From: Microbacterium sp. zg-B96
GTDB lineage: Bacteria > Actinomycetota > Actinomycetes > Actinomycetales > Microbacteriaceae
Direction of reading: 5' to 3'
Length of the DNA stretch: 64,000 bases
Assembly (NCBI RefSeq): GCF_030246865.1
Contig: NZ_CP126738.1
Location: 310,001 to 374,000 of the forward strand
Notes under the pieces: model-generated
Seen by the model: only the letters and a program-made list of their open reading frames with translations
What the model was told of the DNA's origin: nothing
Database searches by the model: none
Shown: piece after piece, positions 40,042-49,371 of the stretch
How positions within the stretch are numbered: position 1 is the stretch's first letter
How the letters are laid out: each line of letters opens with the position of its first letter
Program-made: the position numbers and the translations under genes

Positions 40042-41991
40042 TTATGTGAACTCGATGGTCGCGTTCGCGTTGTTGAGAATGACGACGGGCGTGATCGCCG
40101 GATGCCCCGCGGCGGCGACCCTCGCCCGGTCGAATCGCAGCAGCGGTGTGCCCTCGGTGACGCGCTGGCCCTTCTCGACCAGGGTGTCGAATCCGTCGCC
40201 CTTCATCGCGACCGTGTCGATCCCCACGTGGATGAGCAGTTCGGTGCCGTCGCCCAGCACGAGCGCGATGGCGTGCCCGGTGTCGAAGGTGGCGCCGACG
40301 GTCGCGTCGGCGGGTGCGATGACGGTGTCGCCGGTCGGCTCGATCGCGAGCCCCGGGCCCATGATCGCCTCGGCGAAGGTGGCATCCGGAACCTCTGTGA
40401 GCGGCACGACGCGGCCCTCGACGGGCTGCCGCAGCCGCACCGTGGTCGGCGGTGCGTCGGTGAGCACTGCCGCACCGCCGGCATCCAACGATGCGCCCGG
40501 TGCCGTCGATGCCCGCTCGGGAGCGGCACCCGAGGGCGCCACCGCCCGGCCGGACATGATGTCCTCCATGGCATCCTTCACGAACTGCACGTTCAGCCCG
40601 TAGACGACCTGCACGGACGTGCCGCCGGGCTTCATGGTGCCGGCGGCGCCGGCGCGCTTGAGTGCGGTGTCGTCGACCTTGCTGACGTCGGCGACCTCCA
40701 TTCGCAGTCGAGTCGCGCAGTTGTCGAGGTCGACGATGTTGTCCTTACCGCCGAGCGCGTCGAGGAAGCGGGAGGCGGTGACGAGGTACGCGTCGTCCTT
40801 GCTGCGCGTGTCGAACTCGGTGCCCTCTTCGAGGATGTCGTCGTCCTCGCGCCCCGGCGTTTTGAGGTTGAACCGCTTGATGAAGAAGTAGAAGACGGCG
40901 AAGTAGACGATGAACCAGAAGACGCCCATCACCGGGATGAGCCAGGGGTTCTGAGCCATGGGGTTGGTCCAGCCGAGCACCAGGTCGATGAAGCCGCCGG
41001 AGAACCCGAAGCCCATCCGCACCGGCAGTATCGCGCTGATGGCCATCGAGATGCCCATGAACACCGCGTGCACGAGGTAGAGCACCGGGGCCAGGAACAT
41101 GAAGGCGAACTCGAGCGGTTCGGTGACCCCCACGAAGAACGAGGAGATCGCGCCGGAGAGCAGGATGCCGTAGGCGATCTTCTTGCGCCGAGTCTTGGCG
41201 GTGAGGTACATCGCCAGCGCCGCGCCCGGCAGGCCGAACATCATCACCGGGAAGAAGCCGGTCATGTACTGGCCGGTGACGCCATAGGTGCCCTCGCCGG
41301 CGAGGAAGTTGTTGAGGTCGTTGATACCGGCCACGTCGAACCAGAACACCGAGTTGAGTGCGTGGTGCAGGCCGACCGGGATGAGGAGACGGTTGAGGAA
41401 CCCGTAGATGCCGGTGCCGAGCGGCCCGAGCGTCACGATCCACTCTCCGAAGACAACCAGCCCCGTGTACACGAAGGGCCAGATGAAGAACAGTGCGATC
41501 GCGACGATGAGCGAGAAGCCGGCGGTCACGATGGCGACGGAACGCTTGCCCGAGAAGAACGACAGGGCGTCGGGCAACCGGGTGTCCTTGAAGCGGTCGT
41601 AGCACCACGCGCCGATGAGGCCGCAGATGATGCCGACGAACACGTTCTGCAGCCGCAGGAACGCCGGGTCCACCTCATTGACGTCACCGACGCCGGTGAG
41701 CAGCGCCACGGTCTCCGGCTTGAGCAGGGTCGTGACCACCAGCCACGACACCAGTCCTGCCAGCGCAGCCGTGCCGTCGGATTTACTCGCCATCCCCAGC
41801 GCGATGCCCACCGCGAACAGCAGCGGCATGTTGTCCAGGAGCGCACCGCCCGCCGCGCTCAGGAAGGTCGAGACGAGGTTCGCCCCCGCCGCCGACGTGA
41901 TCCAGTACCCGATGCCGGACAGAATCGCTGCCACCGGCAGCACGGCCACCGGAAGCATGATGGACCGTCCGAGCCTCTGCAAGAACTTCAT
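40042..41991 (-). CDS. nagE: PTS EIICBA permease, N-acetylglucosamine (NagE)-like
   Basis: 649 residues, the length of E. coli NagE, with the domains in order. IIC is ~1-370 (ten or so helices; LIPVGLHHALNSVFWF and FGLPGAALAMYL are close to the NagE versions). IIB is ~400-480 with phospho-Cys425 in DNCATRL. IIA is ~500-649 with His573 (DTGHAIAL) and phospho-His588 (LIHVGIDTV). It would import and phosphorylate GlcNAc, or glucose if specificity differs. ATG 41991 has GGAGG six bases upstream; an ATG or TTG further out is unnecessary. It lies between the GH9 and ABC permease genes on one strand. The assignment to GlcNAc rather than glucose is by remembered similarity. Confidence 0.85.
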   Translation of the reverse strand: MKFLQRLGRSIMLPVAVLPVAAILSGIGYWITSAAGANLVSTFLSAAGGALLDNMPLLFAVGIALGMASKSDGTAALAGLVSWLVVTTLLKPETVALLTGVGDVNEVDPAFLRLQNVFVGIICGLIGAWCYDRFKDTRLPDALSFFSGKRSVAIVTAGFSLIVAIALFFIWPFVYTGLVVFGEWIVTLGPLGTGIYGFLNRLLIPVGLHHALNSVFWFDVAGINDLNNFLAGEGTYGVTGQYMTGFFPVMMFGLPGAALAMYLTAKTRRKKIAYGILLSGAISSFFVGVTEPLEFAFMFLAPVLYLVHAVFMGISMAISAILPVRMGFGFSGGFIDLVLGWTNPMAQNPWLIPVMGVFWFIVYFAVFYFFIKRFNLKTPGREDDDILEEGTEFDTRSKDDAYLVTASRFLDALGGKDNIVDLDNCATRLRMEVADVSKVDDTALKRAGAAGTMKPGGTSVQVVYGLNVQFVKDAMEDIMSGRAVAPSGAAPERASTAPGASLDAGGAAVLTDAPPTTVRLRQPVEGRVVPLTEVPDATFAEAIMGPGLAIEPTGDTVIAPADATVGATFDTGHAIALVLGDGTELLIHVGIDTVAMKGDGFDTLVEKGQRVTEGTPLLRFDRARVAAAGHPAITPVVILNNANATIEFT

Positions 41992-42080
41992 GGTTTGCCT
42001 CCGCGCTCGCTGATCACCCGTGGACTCGATTGTCGACATCCACGGAGAAATGCTCTCAGACGACGGGCGATGGGGGTGGC

Positions 42081-43823
42081 TTATCTGCGTCGTGCTCGGT
42101 ACGTGAGGAAGGCGGCGATGTAGGTCAGGGGTGCGTTCCAGCGGATGCAGATGTCGTTGGTGACCTCGGAAGTCGGTTCGTCCACGTAGCAACACTGCGC
42201 GGGGAGCCCCCGCAAGCGGTCATCGTAGGGGAAGTCCGGATGCGGCTGCGAGTTCGGCCCTCCCGCGAGCGCGCCGGGCGGCGAAGGCGGCAGGGAATCA
42301 TCGAGATCGTGCCCGAACTGCCGTGTCCGCTGATGGCGCGTGTCGTCCGTGCCGTAGCCGGTGATGTAGCTCTGCCCCAGCGGATTGCGACCCAGCAGAT
42401 AGCTCATGCCTGCTGCAACGGCAGCCCGATAGCGCTCTTCGTCGGTGAGCAGCGAAGCAACGGCAATCACGACGAGATTGTTGAGCAGGCGCCCGTTCGA
42501 ACCCCACCCCCAGCCGGCATCCGGAGCGTAGGGCTGGCCCCATGGTTGGCCGGCGGCCACAGTCAGCAAACGGTCGGCGGCGGCGATGACGCTGTCCCGC
42601 ACGTTCGCGAGTCCGGGAAGCGGGAAGCCGTGGAGGGCAAGGTCCAATCTGCCCGGCGCGGCGACACGGTCGAAGTCGAACCCGTCGAGATCGAAGACGT
42701 CGGTGTTGTGCCAGGCTGATCCAGCGAGCTGCTCGAGATAACGCGCTTCGTGCGTCGCGATCCACAGTTCCGCGCTGGCCCAGTAGTGATCGTCGGACGG
42801 ATCCTCGTCTGGATAGGGGCCGCCTCCGAAAAGCGCGTGATCGTCGGGCGCGAGCAGGTTCGGGTGTGCGATCGCAGCGTCATACGCCCTCGTCGCTGCT
42901 GCCATCAGGCGGTCTGCGAAGGTCGGATCGGCCTCTCGGAACTGCCTCGCGCCGTGCGCGGCAACTGCGGCGAGGTGAAATGTCGCCGCAGTGGACGGGC
43001 GGTGCAGCACACGAAGCGTGGGATCGTCGTGGGGCAGTCCGGGAAGTGGAGACCACGCCGTCCCATGTATCCGGTGAAACGCCATCCCCGGCAATGGCTC
43101 GCGCGCAGGCACCTGCATGCGCAGCATCCAGTCGAGCTGCCAGCGGCACTCCTCCCGCACGGCAGTGACGATCGAATCGGGTGCCGTCGACGGCGGAAGG
43201 AAATCCAGGATGCCGAGCAGTTGCCAGCACGCGATGCTGCCGCTGGTCATGTACTTTCCGTAGTCGCCCGCGTCGTACCAGCCCCCTGATACGTCGAACG
43301 TGCCCTCGCAGTGCCAGCCGGGGTATAACTTTTCCGCCTCCGGTCCTGTCCATGCCGCGACCGCCGCATCGCCGCTATTCGGAGGCGTGTTCACGTGCCC
43401 CGCGGGTCGGGAATAGCCCGGTAGGACGTCCGCGGTAACCGGGATGCCGGACCGCATCAGCCGAAACACGCGTAGCGAGTCCGCGAACAGACCTGCATAG
43501 ATGTCCTCCGCGACCCGGAACGGATGGCTGCCGAACCCCGCAGAGGTCAAGCGCAGGCAGCTGCCGGGTGCGGCGATGCCGGCGGATTCCAAAGTGTGGA
43601 CCGTCAGTGCGGAGCTAGGCTCCGGCCGAATCGGCCAGGGCTGCGAGCGGCCCGTGGATACGACGGTGCCGTCCTCGTCGATCACCGCGAAGTCGACCGC
43701 GTCCGACCTTTCGGACACCAGTGTCGCCTGAAGCGGCTGCCCCGGTAGGTACCCGAGTTGGTTGACACGTATCGCTGGACGGCGCGCGATCACATCCTCA
43801 AGCACCCACGGCGGCCAACCCAC
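42081..43823 (-). CDS. Cytoplasmic glycoside hydrolase family 9 protein
   Basis: 580 residues without a signal peptide. An N-terminal Ig-like domain (~15-105, RVNQLGYLPGQP) precedes the GH9 (alpha/alpha)6 barrel, which has the catalytic-base motif GGWYDAGDYGKY (Asp184 and Asp187). The late GH9 motif that normally reads NEVAIDWNAP here reads NDICIRWNAP, so the general-acid Glu is replaced by Asp557. GH9 includes secreted endoglucanases and intracellular glucosaminidase-type enzymes. The lack of export plus neighbouring NagE-like PTS and ABC genes favours an intracellular oligosaccharide-processing enzyme. The start is uncertain: GTG 43823, or GTG 43793 with GAGGA just upstream. Confidence 0.87.
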   Translation of the reverse strand: MGWPPWVLEDVIARRPAIRVNQLGYLPGQPLQATLVSERSDAVDFAVIDEDGTVVSTGRSQPWPIRPEPSSALTVHTLESAGIAAPGSCLRLTSAGFGSHPFRVAEDIYAGLFADSLRVFRLMRSGIPVTADVLPGYSRPAGHVNTPPNSGDAAVAAWTGPEAEKLYPGWHCEGTFDVSGGWYDAGDYGKYMTSGSIACWQLLGILDFLPPSTAPDSIVTAVREECRWQLDWMLRMQVPAREPLPGMAFHRIHGTAWSPLPGLPHDDPTLRVLHRPSTAATFHLAAVAAHGARQFREADPTFADRLMAAATRAYDAAIAHPNLLAPDDHALFGGGPYPDEDPSDDHYWASAELWIATHEARYLEQLAGSAWHNTDVFDLDGFDFDRVAAPGRLDLALHGFPLPGLANVRDSVIAAADRLLTVAAGQPWGQPYAPDAGWGWGSNGRLLNNLVVIAVASLLTDEERYRAAVAAGMSYLLGRNPLGQSYITGYGTDDTRHQRTRQFGHDLDDSLPPSPPGALAGGPNSQPHPDFPYDDRLRGLPAQCCYVDEPTSEVTNDICIRWNAPLTYIAAFLTYRARRR

Positions 43824-43938
43824 GCCTCGACTTTATGAGACGCGACCGCGTTCCGCGCGCTCACGATCGTGGTTGTTTCGGTCTCGGCCACCAGCTGCGG
43901 TCTCACGGGGGGAGGGGCCGCGCCGAGCGGCCCGCTCG

Positions 43939-44631
43939 TCAGAGGGTGGAGGGCGCGGATGCCTCGGGGCCGGCGACGCCGCCGAGGCGTGCGGCCAGCC
44001 GCTCACGCGCGCGGCCGAGGTGCAGTTCGAGCAACGCCGCCGCCGCGTCGCCGTCGCCCGCTTCGATGAGCTCGAGCATCCGCTCGTGCTCACCCGCGAT
44101 CAGTTCGGTGGGCAGGAGCGATGCCCCCTGCACCTGCGACATGCAGAAGACGACCTCCGAGGCGAGGGACTCGTAGACGCCGCTAGTGCGCACGCTGCTC
44201 AGCGCGTCGACCAGGCTGCGGTGGAACCGCATGTCGGGGTCCACGATCTCCAACGGTGAGGCATCGACCAGCGCGGCGATCTCGCGGTTCGCGCTGCGTG
44301 CGGCATCGGGCACGCGCTTTTCGGTGGCGAGGATCCGCAGCACCTCTGCCTCGATGATGGCGCGGGTGCGATAGATGTCGCGCGCGTCGTCGGGCGTGAG
44401 GCGCACGACCCGGGCGGTCTTGTGGGCCCTACGTTCCAGCAGGCGTTCGCGCACGAGGTTCTCGATCGCCGCCTTCGCTGTCGGTCTCGCGACGGCGTAG
44501 GTCTCCGCGATCTCGACCTCACCCAGCGTCGTGTCGGGGGCAAGCTCGCCGGACAGAACGCGGCGGCGAAGCTCTTCTGTTACTGCATCGATGACCGAGA
44601 CGACGGCGATCCGAGCGACCAATATTCTCAC
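43939..44631 (-). CDS. GntR-family (FCD) transcriptional regulator, probable lactate-operon repressor
   Basis: 230 residues: an N-terminal winged helix (~12-78, EVEIAETYAVARPTAKAAIE) and a C-terminal FCD ligand domain. The metal-binding pattern is visible as Asp/His in DMRFHRSLVDAL and His residues in GEHERMLE and LELHLGRA. The GTG start at 44631 has GGAG upstream. It is divergently transcribed from the lactate permease and dehydrogenase genes, the arrangement of LldR-type regulators, and a palindrome matching the GntR half-site rule lies in the intervening promoter. Repression relieved by lactate is the likely mode. Confidence 0.86.
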   Translation of the reverse strand: MRILVARIAVVSVIDAVTEELRRRVLSGELAPDTTLGEVEIAETYAVARPTAKAAIENLVRERLLERRAHKTARVVRLTPDDARDIYRTRAIIEAEVLRILATEKRVPDAARSANREIAALVDASPLEIVDPDMRFHRSLVDALSSVRTSGVYESLASEVVFCMSQVQGASLLPTELIAGEHERMLELIEAGDGDAAAALLELHLGRARERLAARLGGVAGPEASAPSTL

Positions 44632-44694
44632 GCTCCGTTCTCCGCGCAGAAAACGGCGGTAGTACCAGGGTACCTCCAGGCTGACATGGGTACG

Positions 44695-44722
44695 TGACTT
44701 ACATGAATACTTGACTTACATG
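44695..44722 (+). repeat. Direct repeats TGACTTACATG in the lactate promoter region
   Basis: Two exact copies of TGACTTACATG at 44695-44705 and 44712-44722, 17 bp apart start to start. They overlap the -35 area and may be activator sites or a recent duplication. Confidence 0.6.
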
Positions 44723-44739
44723 TGCACTTGTCAGACAAT
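44711..44739 (+). promoter_or_regulatory. Promoter and GntR-type operator for the lactate permease operon
   Basis: TTGACT (44711-44716) and GACAAT (44734-44739) are separated by 17 bp and resemble -35/-10 elements. The perfect palindrome TTGTCAGACAA at 44728-44738 overlaps the -10 and fits the GntR consensus TNGTNNNACNA. Binding of the divergent FCD regulator here would block transcription. Confidence 0.6.
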
Positions 44740-44793
44740 AACATCGAGTCGCGCAAAGGATGCGCGCTATTCCGACTCGAAGGGGAGTCCTCG

Positions 44794-46482
44794 TTGTTCC
44801 AGCAGATACTCGATCCGGTGTTCGGATCCCTAGCGCTCTCTGCGCTTGTTGCCGTCATTCCGCTCGCCACGCTGTTCGTGATGCTGGGGGTGTTCCGGGT
44901 CAAAGCGTGGAAAGCCGCGCTGACCGGTCTCGCCCTGACGATCCTGTTCGCCGTGCTGGTGTGGCAGATGCCACCGCTGCAGACACTCAGCGCCACGTTC
45001 GAGGGCGCGCTGTACGGGATCGTCCCGATCCTGTGGATCCTCGTCAACGCGATGTGGGTGTACCGGCTCACGATCATCACCGGCTGGTTCGAGGTGCTGG
45101 GTGACCGGGTCCGCGCGATCAGCAACGACCAGCGGATCCTCGCGATCCTCATCGCCTTCTGCTTCGGAGCGCTGCTGGAGTCGCTCGCCGGGTTCGGTGC
45201 GCCGGTGGCCATCTCGATCGCCATGCTCATCGCAGCCGGAATGGCGCCGTTGAAGGCGGCCATCGTCTCGCTGCTGGCCAACACGGCTCCCGTCGCGTTC
45301 GGAGCCATGGCCGCACCGATCATCGCGCTGTCGGGCGTGACGGGCATCGACGTGCACCTGCTCTCGCAGATGGCCGGCCGTCAGACGCCGTTCCTCGCAA
45401 TGTTCGTGCCGCTCATCCTGGTGTTCATCGTCGACGGCAAGCGTGGCCTGCGGCAGACGTGGCCCGTCGCCCTCGTCGCCGGCATCGCGTTCGCGGTATC
45501 CCAGTTCGTCACCGCCAACTTCATCGCCGTCGAGATCACCGACGTCGTCGCATCGGTCGTCACCGTCATCGCGGTGCTGGTCATGCTGCGCTTCTGGAAG
45601 CCGGCCACCACGGTCGGGTTCGACACCGAAAGCGGCACCGACGCCGTGGCAGGCGCGTCCGGTGGAACGCGCAGCGGTGGCGGTACTGCCGTGCAGGTTG
45701 CCGAGGCAGTGCGCATCGACCGCACCACGCGTTCGAGCGGCAACCTCACCTGGAACGCGGTCATGCCCTACGTCGTGATCATCGCGGTGTTCTCCGTCGC
45801 ACAGATCCCCGTGATCAAGAAGGCCATCGCCGAGGTGGCGACGCTCGCCTTCCCGTGGCCGGGCCTTTCGATCACCAACGCGGCAGGCGACCCGGTCTCC
45901 ACGACCTACTCGCTCAACGTGATCGGCACCGGCGGCACACTGCTGCTGCTGTCGGGCATCATCGTCGCGCTGCTGTACAAAGTCTCCCTGCGAGACGCCG
46001 TCGCCGCCTACGGCGAGACGCTGCACCAGCTGCGGTTCACGATCCTCACGGTCGTGGCAGTGCTGGCGCTCGCCTACGTCATGAACTTCTCCGGTCAGAC
46101 CCAGAGCCTCGGTGCCGCACTCGCAGCCACGGGCGGGTTCTTCGCGCTGCTGTCGCCGATGATCGGCTGGCTCGGTGTCGCCATCACCGGATCGGACACC
46201 TCGTCCAACGCGTTGTTCGGTCTGCTGCAGGTCACCGCCGCCGAGAAGGCCGGCATCAGCCCGGTCCTCATGGCCGCAACCAACTCGTCCGCCGGCGTGC
46301 TGGGCAAGATGCTCTCGCCGCAGAACCTCGCTGTCGCGGCAGCCGCCGCGTCCATGGCGGGCAAGGAGGGCGACCTGTTCCGCAAGCTCATCTGGTGGAG
46401 CCTGGGCCTGCTCGCAGTGTTCACCGGGTTCGTCTACCTGCAGTCGACGCCGGTACTCGGCTGGATGGTGCCGGGACTGTGA
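44794..46482 (+). CDS. lldP: Lactate permease (LctP/LldP family)
   Basis: 562 residues with twelve or more membrane segments and the family stretches LLESLAGFGAPVAISIAML (~130) and TGSDTSSNALFGLLQ (~465). It imports L- or D-lactate (or glycolate) with protons. The start is taken as the TTG at 44794 (FQQILDPVFGSLAL), preceded by AAGGGGAG; the in-frame GTG at 44722 lies within the promoter. The stop overlaps the dehydrogenase start by GTGA, so the pair is coupled. A central hydrophilic loop (~280-330) is longer than in many homologues. Confidence 0.92.
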   Translation: MFQQILDPVFGSLALSALVAVIPLATLFVMLGVFRVKAWKAALTGLALTILFAVLVWQMPPLQTLSATFEGALYGIVPILWILVNAMWVYRLTIITGWFEVLGDRVRAISNDQRILAILIAFCFGALLESLAGFGAPVAISIAMLIAAGMAPLKAAIVSLLANTAPVAFGAMAAPIIALSGVTGIDVHLLSQMAGRQTPFLAMFVPLILVFIVDGKRGLRQTWPVALVAGIAFAVSQFVTANFIAVEITDVVASVVTVIAVLVMLRFWKPATTVGFDTESGTDAVAGASGGTRSGGGTAVQVAEAVRIDRTTRSSGNLTWNAVMPYVVIIAVFSVAQIPVIKKAIAEVATLAFPWPGLSITNAAGDPVSTTYSLNVIGTGGTLLLLSGIIVALLYKVSLRDAVAAYGETLHQLRFTILTVVAVLALAYVMNFSGQTQSLGAALAATGGFFALLSPMIGWLGVAITGSDTSSNALFGLLQVTAAEKAGISPVLMAATNSSAGVLGKMLSPQNLAVAAAAASMAGKEGDLFRKLIWWSLGLLAVFTGFVYLQSTPVLGWMVPGL

Positions 46483-49334
46483 GTACCGCCACGCAAGCTC
46501 GTACCATCCCTCTCGAAGGCAGCGTCCCCGCCGCCGTGCGAGGGGCGATGGGCGAGGCATCCCGCATCAAGACCCGTGCGATCGACCGTGTGTCGTACGC
46601 CGCCGATGCCTCGCACTTCCTGCTCACCCCGAACGCGGTCATCGTGGCCGAGGATGCCGCCGAGATCGCCCGGGTGCTGCGCGCCGCGAGCGCCAGCGGG
46701 TCCCGCGTGACGTTCCGATCGGGAGGCACGAGCCTCTCCGGCCAGTCGTCCGGGGATGACCTGCTCATCGACACGCGCCAGGGTTTCCGCCACATCGAGG
46801 TGCTCGACGGCGGCAAGCGCGTGCGGGTGCAGCCGGGTGCCACGGTGCGGCAGGTCAACATGCGCCTGCTGCGCCACGGCCGCCGGCTCGGTCCGGATCC
46901 GGCCAGCGACGCGGCCTGCACGATCGGCGGGGTTGTCGCCAACAACTCCAGCGGTATGGCGTGCGGCATCACCGAGAACACCTACCGCACGCTCGAGTCG
47001 CTCGTCTTCGTGCTGCCGTCGGGGACGACCGTCGACTCCGCCGCGCCCGATGCCGACGCGCGACTCAAGGAGAGCGAGCCGGAGCTGTTCGAGGGGATCG
47101 TGCGCCTGCAGCGCCGGGTGCGCCAGAACCCGGAGTCGGTCGCGATCATCGCGCGGCAGTTCGCCATGAAGAACACGATGGGCTACGGCGTCAACGCGTT
47201 TGTGGACTTCGAGTCCCCGGTCGAGGTGCTCACGCACCTGTTGATCGGCAGCGAAGGAACCCTCGCGTTCATCGCCGAGGCGACCTACCGCACCGTGCCG
47301 ATCATGCCGAAGGCGAGCACGGCGCTGGCCGTGTTCGCCACGCTCGATGACGCCACGCGGGCCCTGCCCGACCTGGTGGCGACGGGGGCGGCGACGCTCG
47401 AGCTGATGGATGCCACCAGCATCCGGGTTGGCCAGTCGTTCGCCGACGCGCCCACGCAGATCCTCGGGTTCGACGTCACGGCCGAGGCCGCGCTGCTGGT
47501 GGAGTACCAGGGGGGAAGCGACGAGGAACTCGCCGCACTCACCGCCCGCGGTGCTCAGGTGCTCGGCGGCGCGCCGCTGCGTGCGCCCGCGGTGTTCTCG
47601 CCCGATGCGGCCACCCGCGCTACGGCGTGGAAGCTGCGCAAGGGCCTCTACACGACGGTCGCCGGAGCCCGCCCCAGCGGGACGACGGCGCTGCTGGAGG
47701 ACATCGTCGTGCCGGTGCCGTCGCTGGCGTCGACCTGCGAGTCGCTGCAGGTGCTGTTCGAGCAGTACGGCTACCGCAACAGCGTCATCTTCGGTCACGC
47801 GAAGGACGGCAACATCCACTTCATGCTGACCGATCGCTTCGAGGGCGACGCCGCGCTCGGACGGTTCGTCGGGTTCACCGACGACATGGTCGACCTGGTG
47901 CTGGGTGCCGGCGGAAACCTCAAGGCCGAGCACGGCACCGGGCGGGTCATGGCACCGTACGTGCGGCGCCAGTACGGCGACGAGCTGTACGACGTCATGC
48001 GCGAGCTCAAGCAGCTGTGCGATCCCACCGGCATCCTCAACCCCGGCGTGATCATCGACGACGGCACTGACGCTCACCTGCGCGACATCAAGCTCTCCGA
48101 GCCTGTCGAGATCGAGGTCGACCGCTGCGTCGAGTGCGGCTACTGCGAGCCGGTGTGTCCTTCCAAGGACCTCACCCTCACGCCGCGGCAGCGCATCGTG
48201 GTGCGTCGCGCCATGGTGCGAGCCGAGGCCGCGGGCGATCACGCGCTGGCACGGTCGCTGGATCGCGACTACGACTACGCGGGTGTGGAGACCTGCGCCG
48301 TCGACGGCATGTGCGTCACCGCCTGCCCGGTTCTCATCAACACCGGCCTGCTCGTCAAGCGGCTGCGCCGTGAGGGCGCCAACCCGGTGCTCGATGCCGG
48401 CTGGAAGGTGGCGGCGAAGGCCTGGGGTCCGGTCACGCGGATCGGCTCGGTCGCGCTGACCGCGGCCGACGCGGTGCCGGCGGGGCTGGTGCGAGCGGTC
48501 ACGACCGTCGGCCGTGCCGTGGTCGGCACCGACACCATGCCCGACTACACCGACGATCTGCCGGCCGGTGGCAAGAAGCGCCGGTCGAAGGTCGGATGCC
48601 TCGGCGGGGGAGATGGCGCCCCCATCGCGGTGTACCTGCCGGCGTGCGTCAACAGCATGTTCGGTGCGGCCGATGACGGCATCGGGGTGACCGAGGCGTT
48701 CACTCGACTGGTGGAGCGGGCGGGTATCCGCGTGCTCGTGCCCGAGGGGATCGAGTCGCTGTGCTGTTCGACGCCATGGACCTCGAAGGGGTTCACGGGC
48801 GGGCGCGACGTGATGGCAAAGCGGGTCGTCGACGCCGTGCGGGAGGCCTCCGGCGATGGGGAACTGGTGATCGTCAGCGACGGCGCGAGCTGCACGGAGG
48901 GCTTCGCGCACATCTTCTCCGACGCCGGGCTCACCTACCGCACTGAGGATGCCGTCGATTTCGTCGCCCGCCTGGTGCTGCCGGTGCTGGGCGAGGTGTC
49001 ACCGATCGTCGACTCGCTCGTGCTGCATCCGACCTGTTCGTCCACGCAGATGGGGCTGAACCCGGCATTGAACGCCGTCGGCGCTGCCGTCGCGTCGACA
49101 GTGACAGTGCCCGACGCGTGGGGATGCTGCGGGTTCGCCGGTGACCGCGGGATGCTTCATCCCGAGCTCACTGCGTCGGCCACGGCCGCCGAGGCCGCCG
49201 AGGTGAAGGCGCTGGACGCCGACGCCCACGCATCGTGCAACCGCACGTGCGAGATCGGCATGTCGCGCGCGACCGGCAAGGAGTACCGCCACGTGCTGGA
49301 GCTCCTTGAGGAAGCGACGCGCCCGGCGGTGTAG
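46479..49334 (+). CDS. FAD/Fe-S D-lactate dehydrogenase-like oxidase
   Basis: 951 residues. An N-terminal FAD-binding PCMH domain (~40-220; FRSGGTSLSGQSSGDD, IGGVVANNSSGMACG) and a GlcD-type C-terminal domain (~260-520; AEHGTGRVM) are fused to ferredoxin-like clusters (Cys550/553/556/560 in CVECGYCEPVCP, and Cys606/612/616). Two CCG domains follow (LPACVNS with ESLCCS; HPTCSST with WGCCGFAGD). This matches quinone-linked D-lactate dehydrogenases of actinobacteria; glycolate oxidation is an alternative. Start at GTG 46479 overlapping the permease stop. A long frame extending back to 45459 runs through the permease gene and is not used. Confidence 0.9.
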   Translation: MSTATQARTIPLEGSVPAAVRGAMGEASRIKTRAIDRVSYAADASHFLLTPNAVIVAEDAAEIARVLRAASASGSRVTFRSGGTSLSGQSSGDDLLIDTRQGFRHIEVLDGGKRVRVQPGATVRQVNMRLLRHGRRLGPDPASDAACTIGGVVANNSSGMACGITENTYRTLESLVFVLPSGTTVDSAAPDADARLKESEPELFEGIVRLQRRVRQNPESVAIIARQFAMKNTMGYGVNAFVDFESPVEVLTHLLIGSEGTLAFIAEATYRTVPIMPKASTALAVFATLDDATRALPDLVATGAATLELMDATSIRVGQSFADAPTQILGFDVTAEAALLVEYQGGSDEELAALTARGAQVLGGAPLRAPAVFSPDAATRATAWKLRKGLYTTVAGARPSGTTALLEDIVVPVPSLASTCESLQVLFEQYGYRNSVIFGHAKDGNIHFMLTDRFEGDAALGRFVGFTDDMVDLVLGAGGNLKAEHGTGRVMAPYVRRQYGDELYDVMRELKQLCDPTGILNPGVIIDDGTDAHLRDIKLSEPVEIEVDRCVECGYCEPVCPSKDLTLTPRQRIVVRRAMVRAEAAGDHALARSLDRDYDYAGVETCAVDGMCVTACPVLINTGLLVKRLRREGANPVLDAGWKVAAKAWGPVTRIGSVALTAADAVPAGLVRAVTTVGRAVVGTDTMPDYTDDLPAGGKKRRSKVGCLGGGDGAPIAVYLPACVNSMFGAADDGIGVTEAFTRLVERAGIRVLVPEGIESLCCSTPWTSKGFTGGRDVMAKRVVDAVREASGDGELVIVSDGASCTEGFAHIFSDAGLTYRTEDAVDFVARLVLPVLGEVSPIVDSLVLHPTCSSTQMGLNPALNAVGAAVASTVTVPDAWGCCGFAGDRGMLHPELTASATAAEAAEVKALDADAHASCNRTCEIGMSRATGKEYRHVLELLEEATRPAV

Positions 49335-49340
49335 AGGGTG

Positions 49341-49371
49341 GCCGGGACCGCTGCGAGGGCGCGGTCCCGGC
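49341..49371. terminator. Bidirectional hairpin terminator
   Basis: A perfect 11-bp stem (GCCGGGACCGC and its complement) with a nine-base loop fills the gap between the convergent dehydrogenase and unknown membrane protein genes, touching the latter's stop codon. Confidence 0.8.

Noticed and set aside
45459..46478. Long N-terminal extension of the lactate dehydrogenase
   Set aside because: The frame merely stays open through the permease gene. GTG 46479 overlaps the permease stop and gives the family's normal N-terminus.
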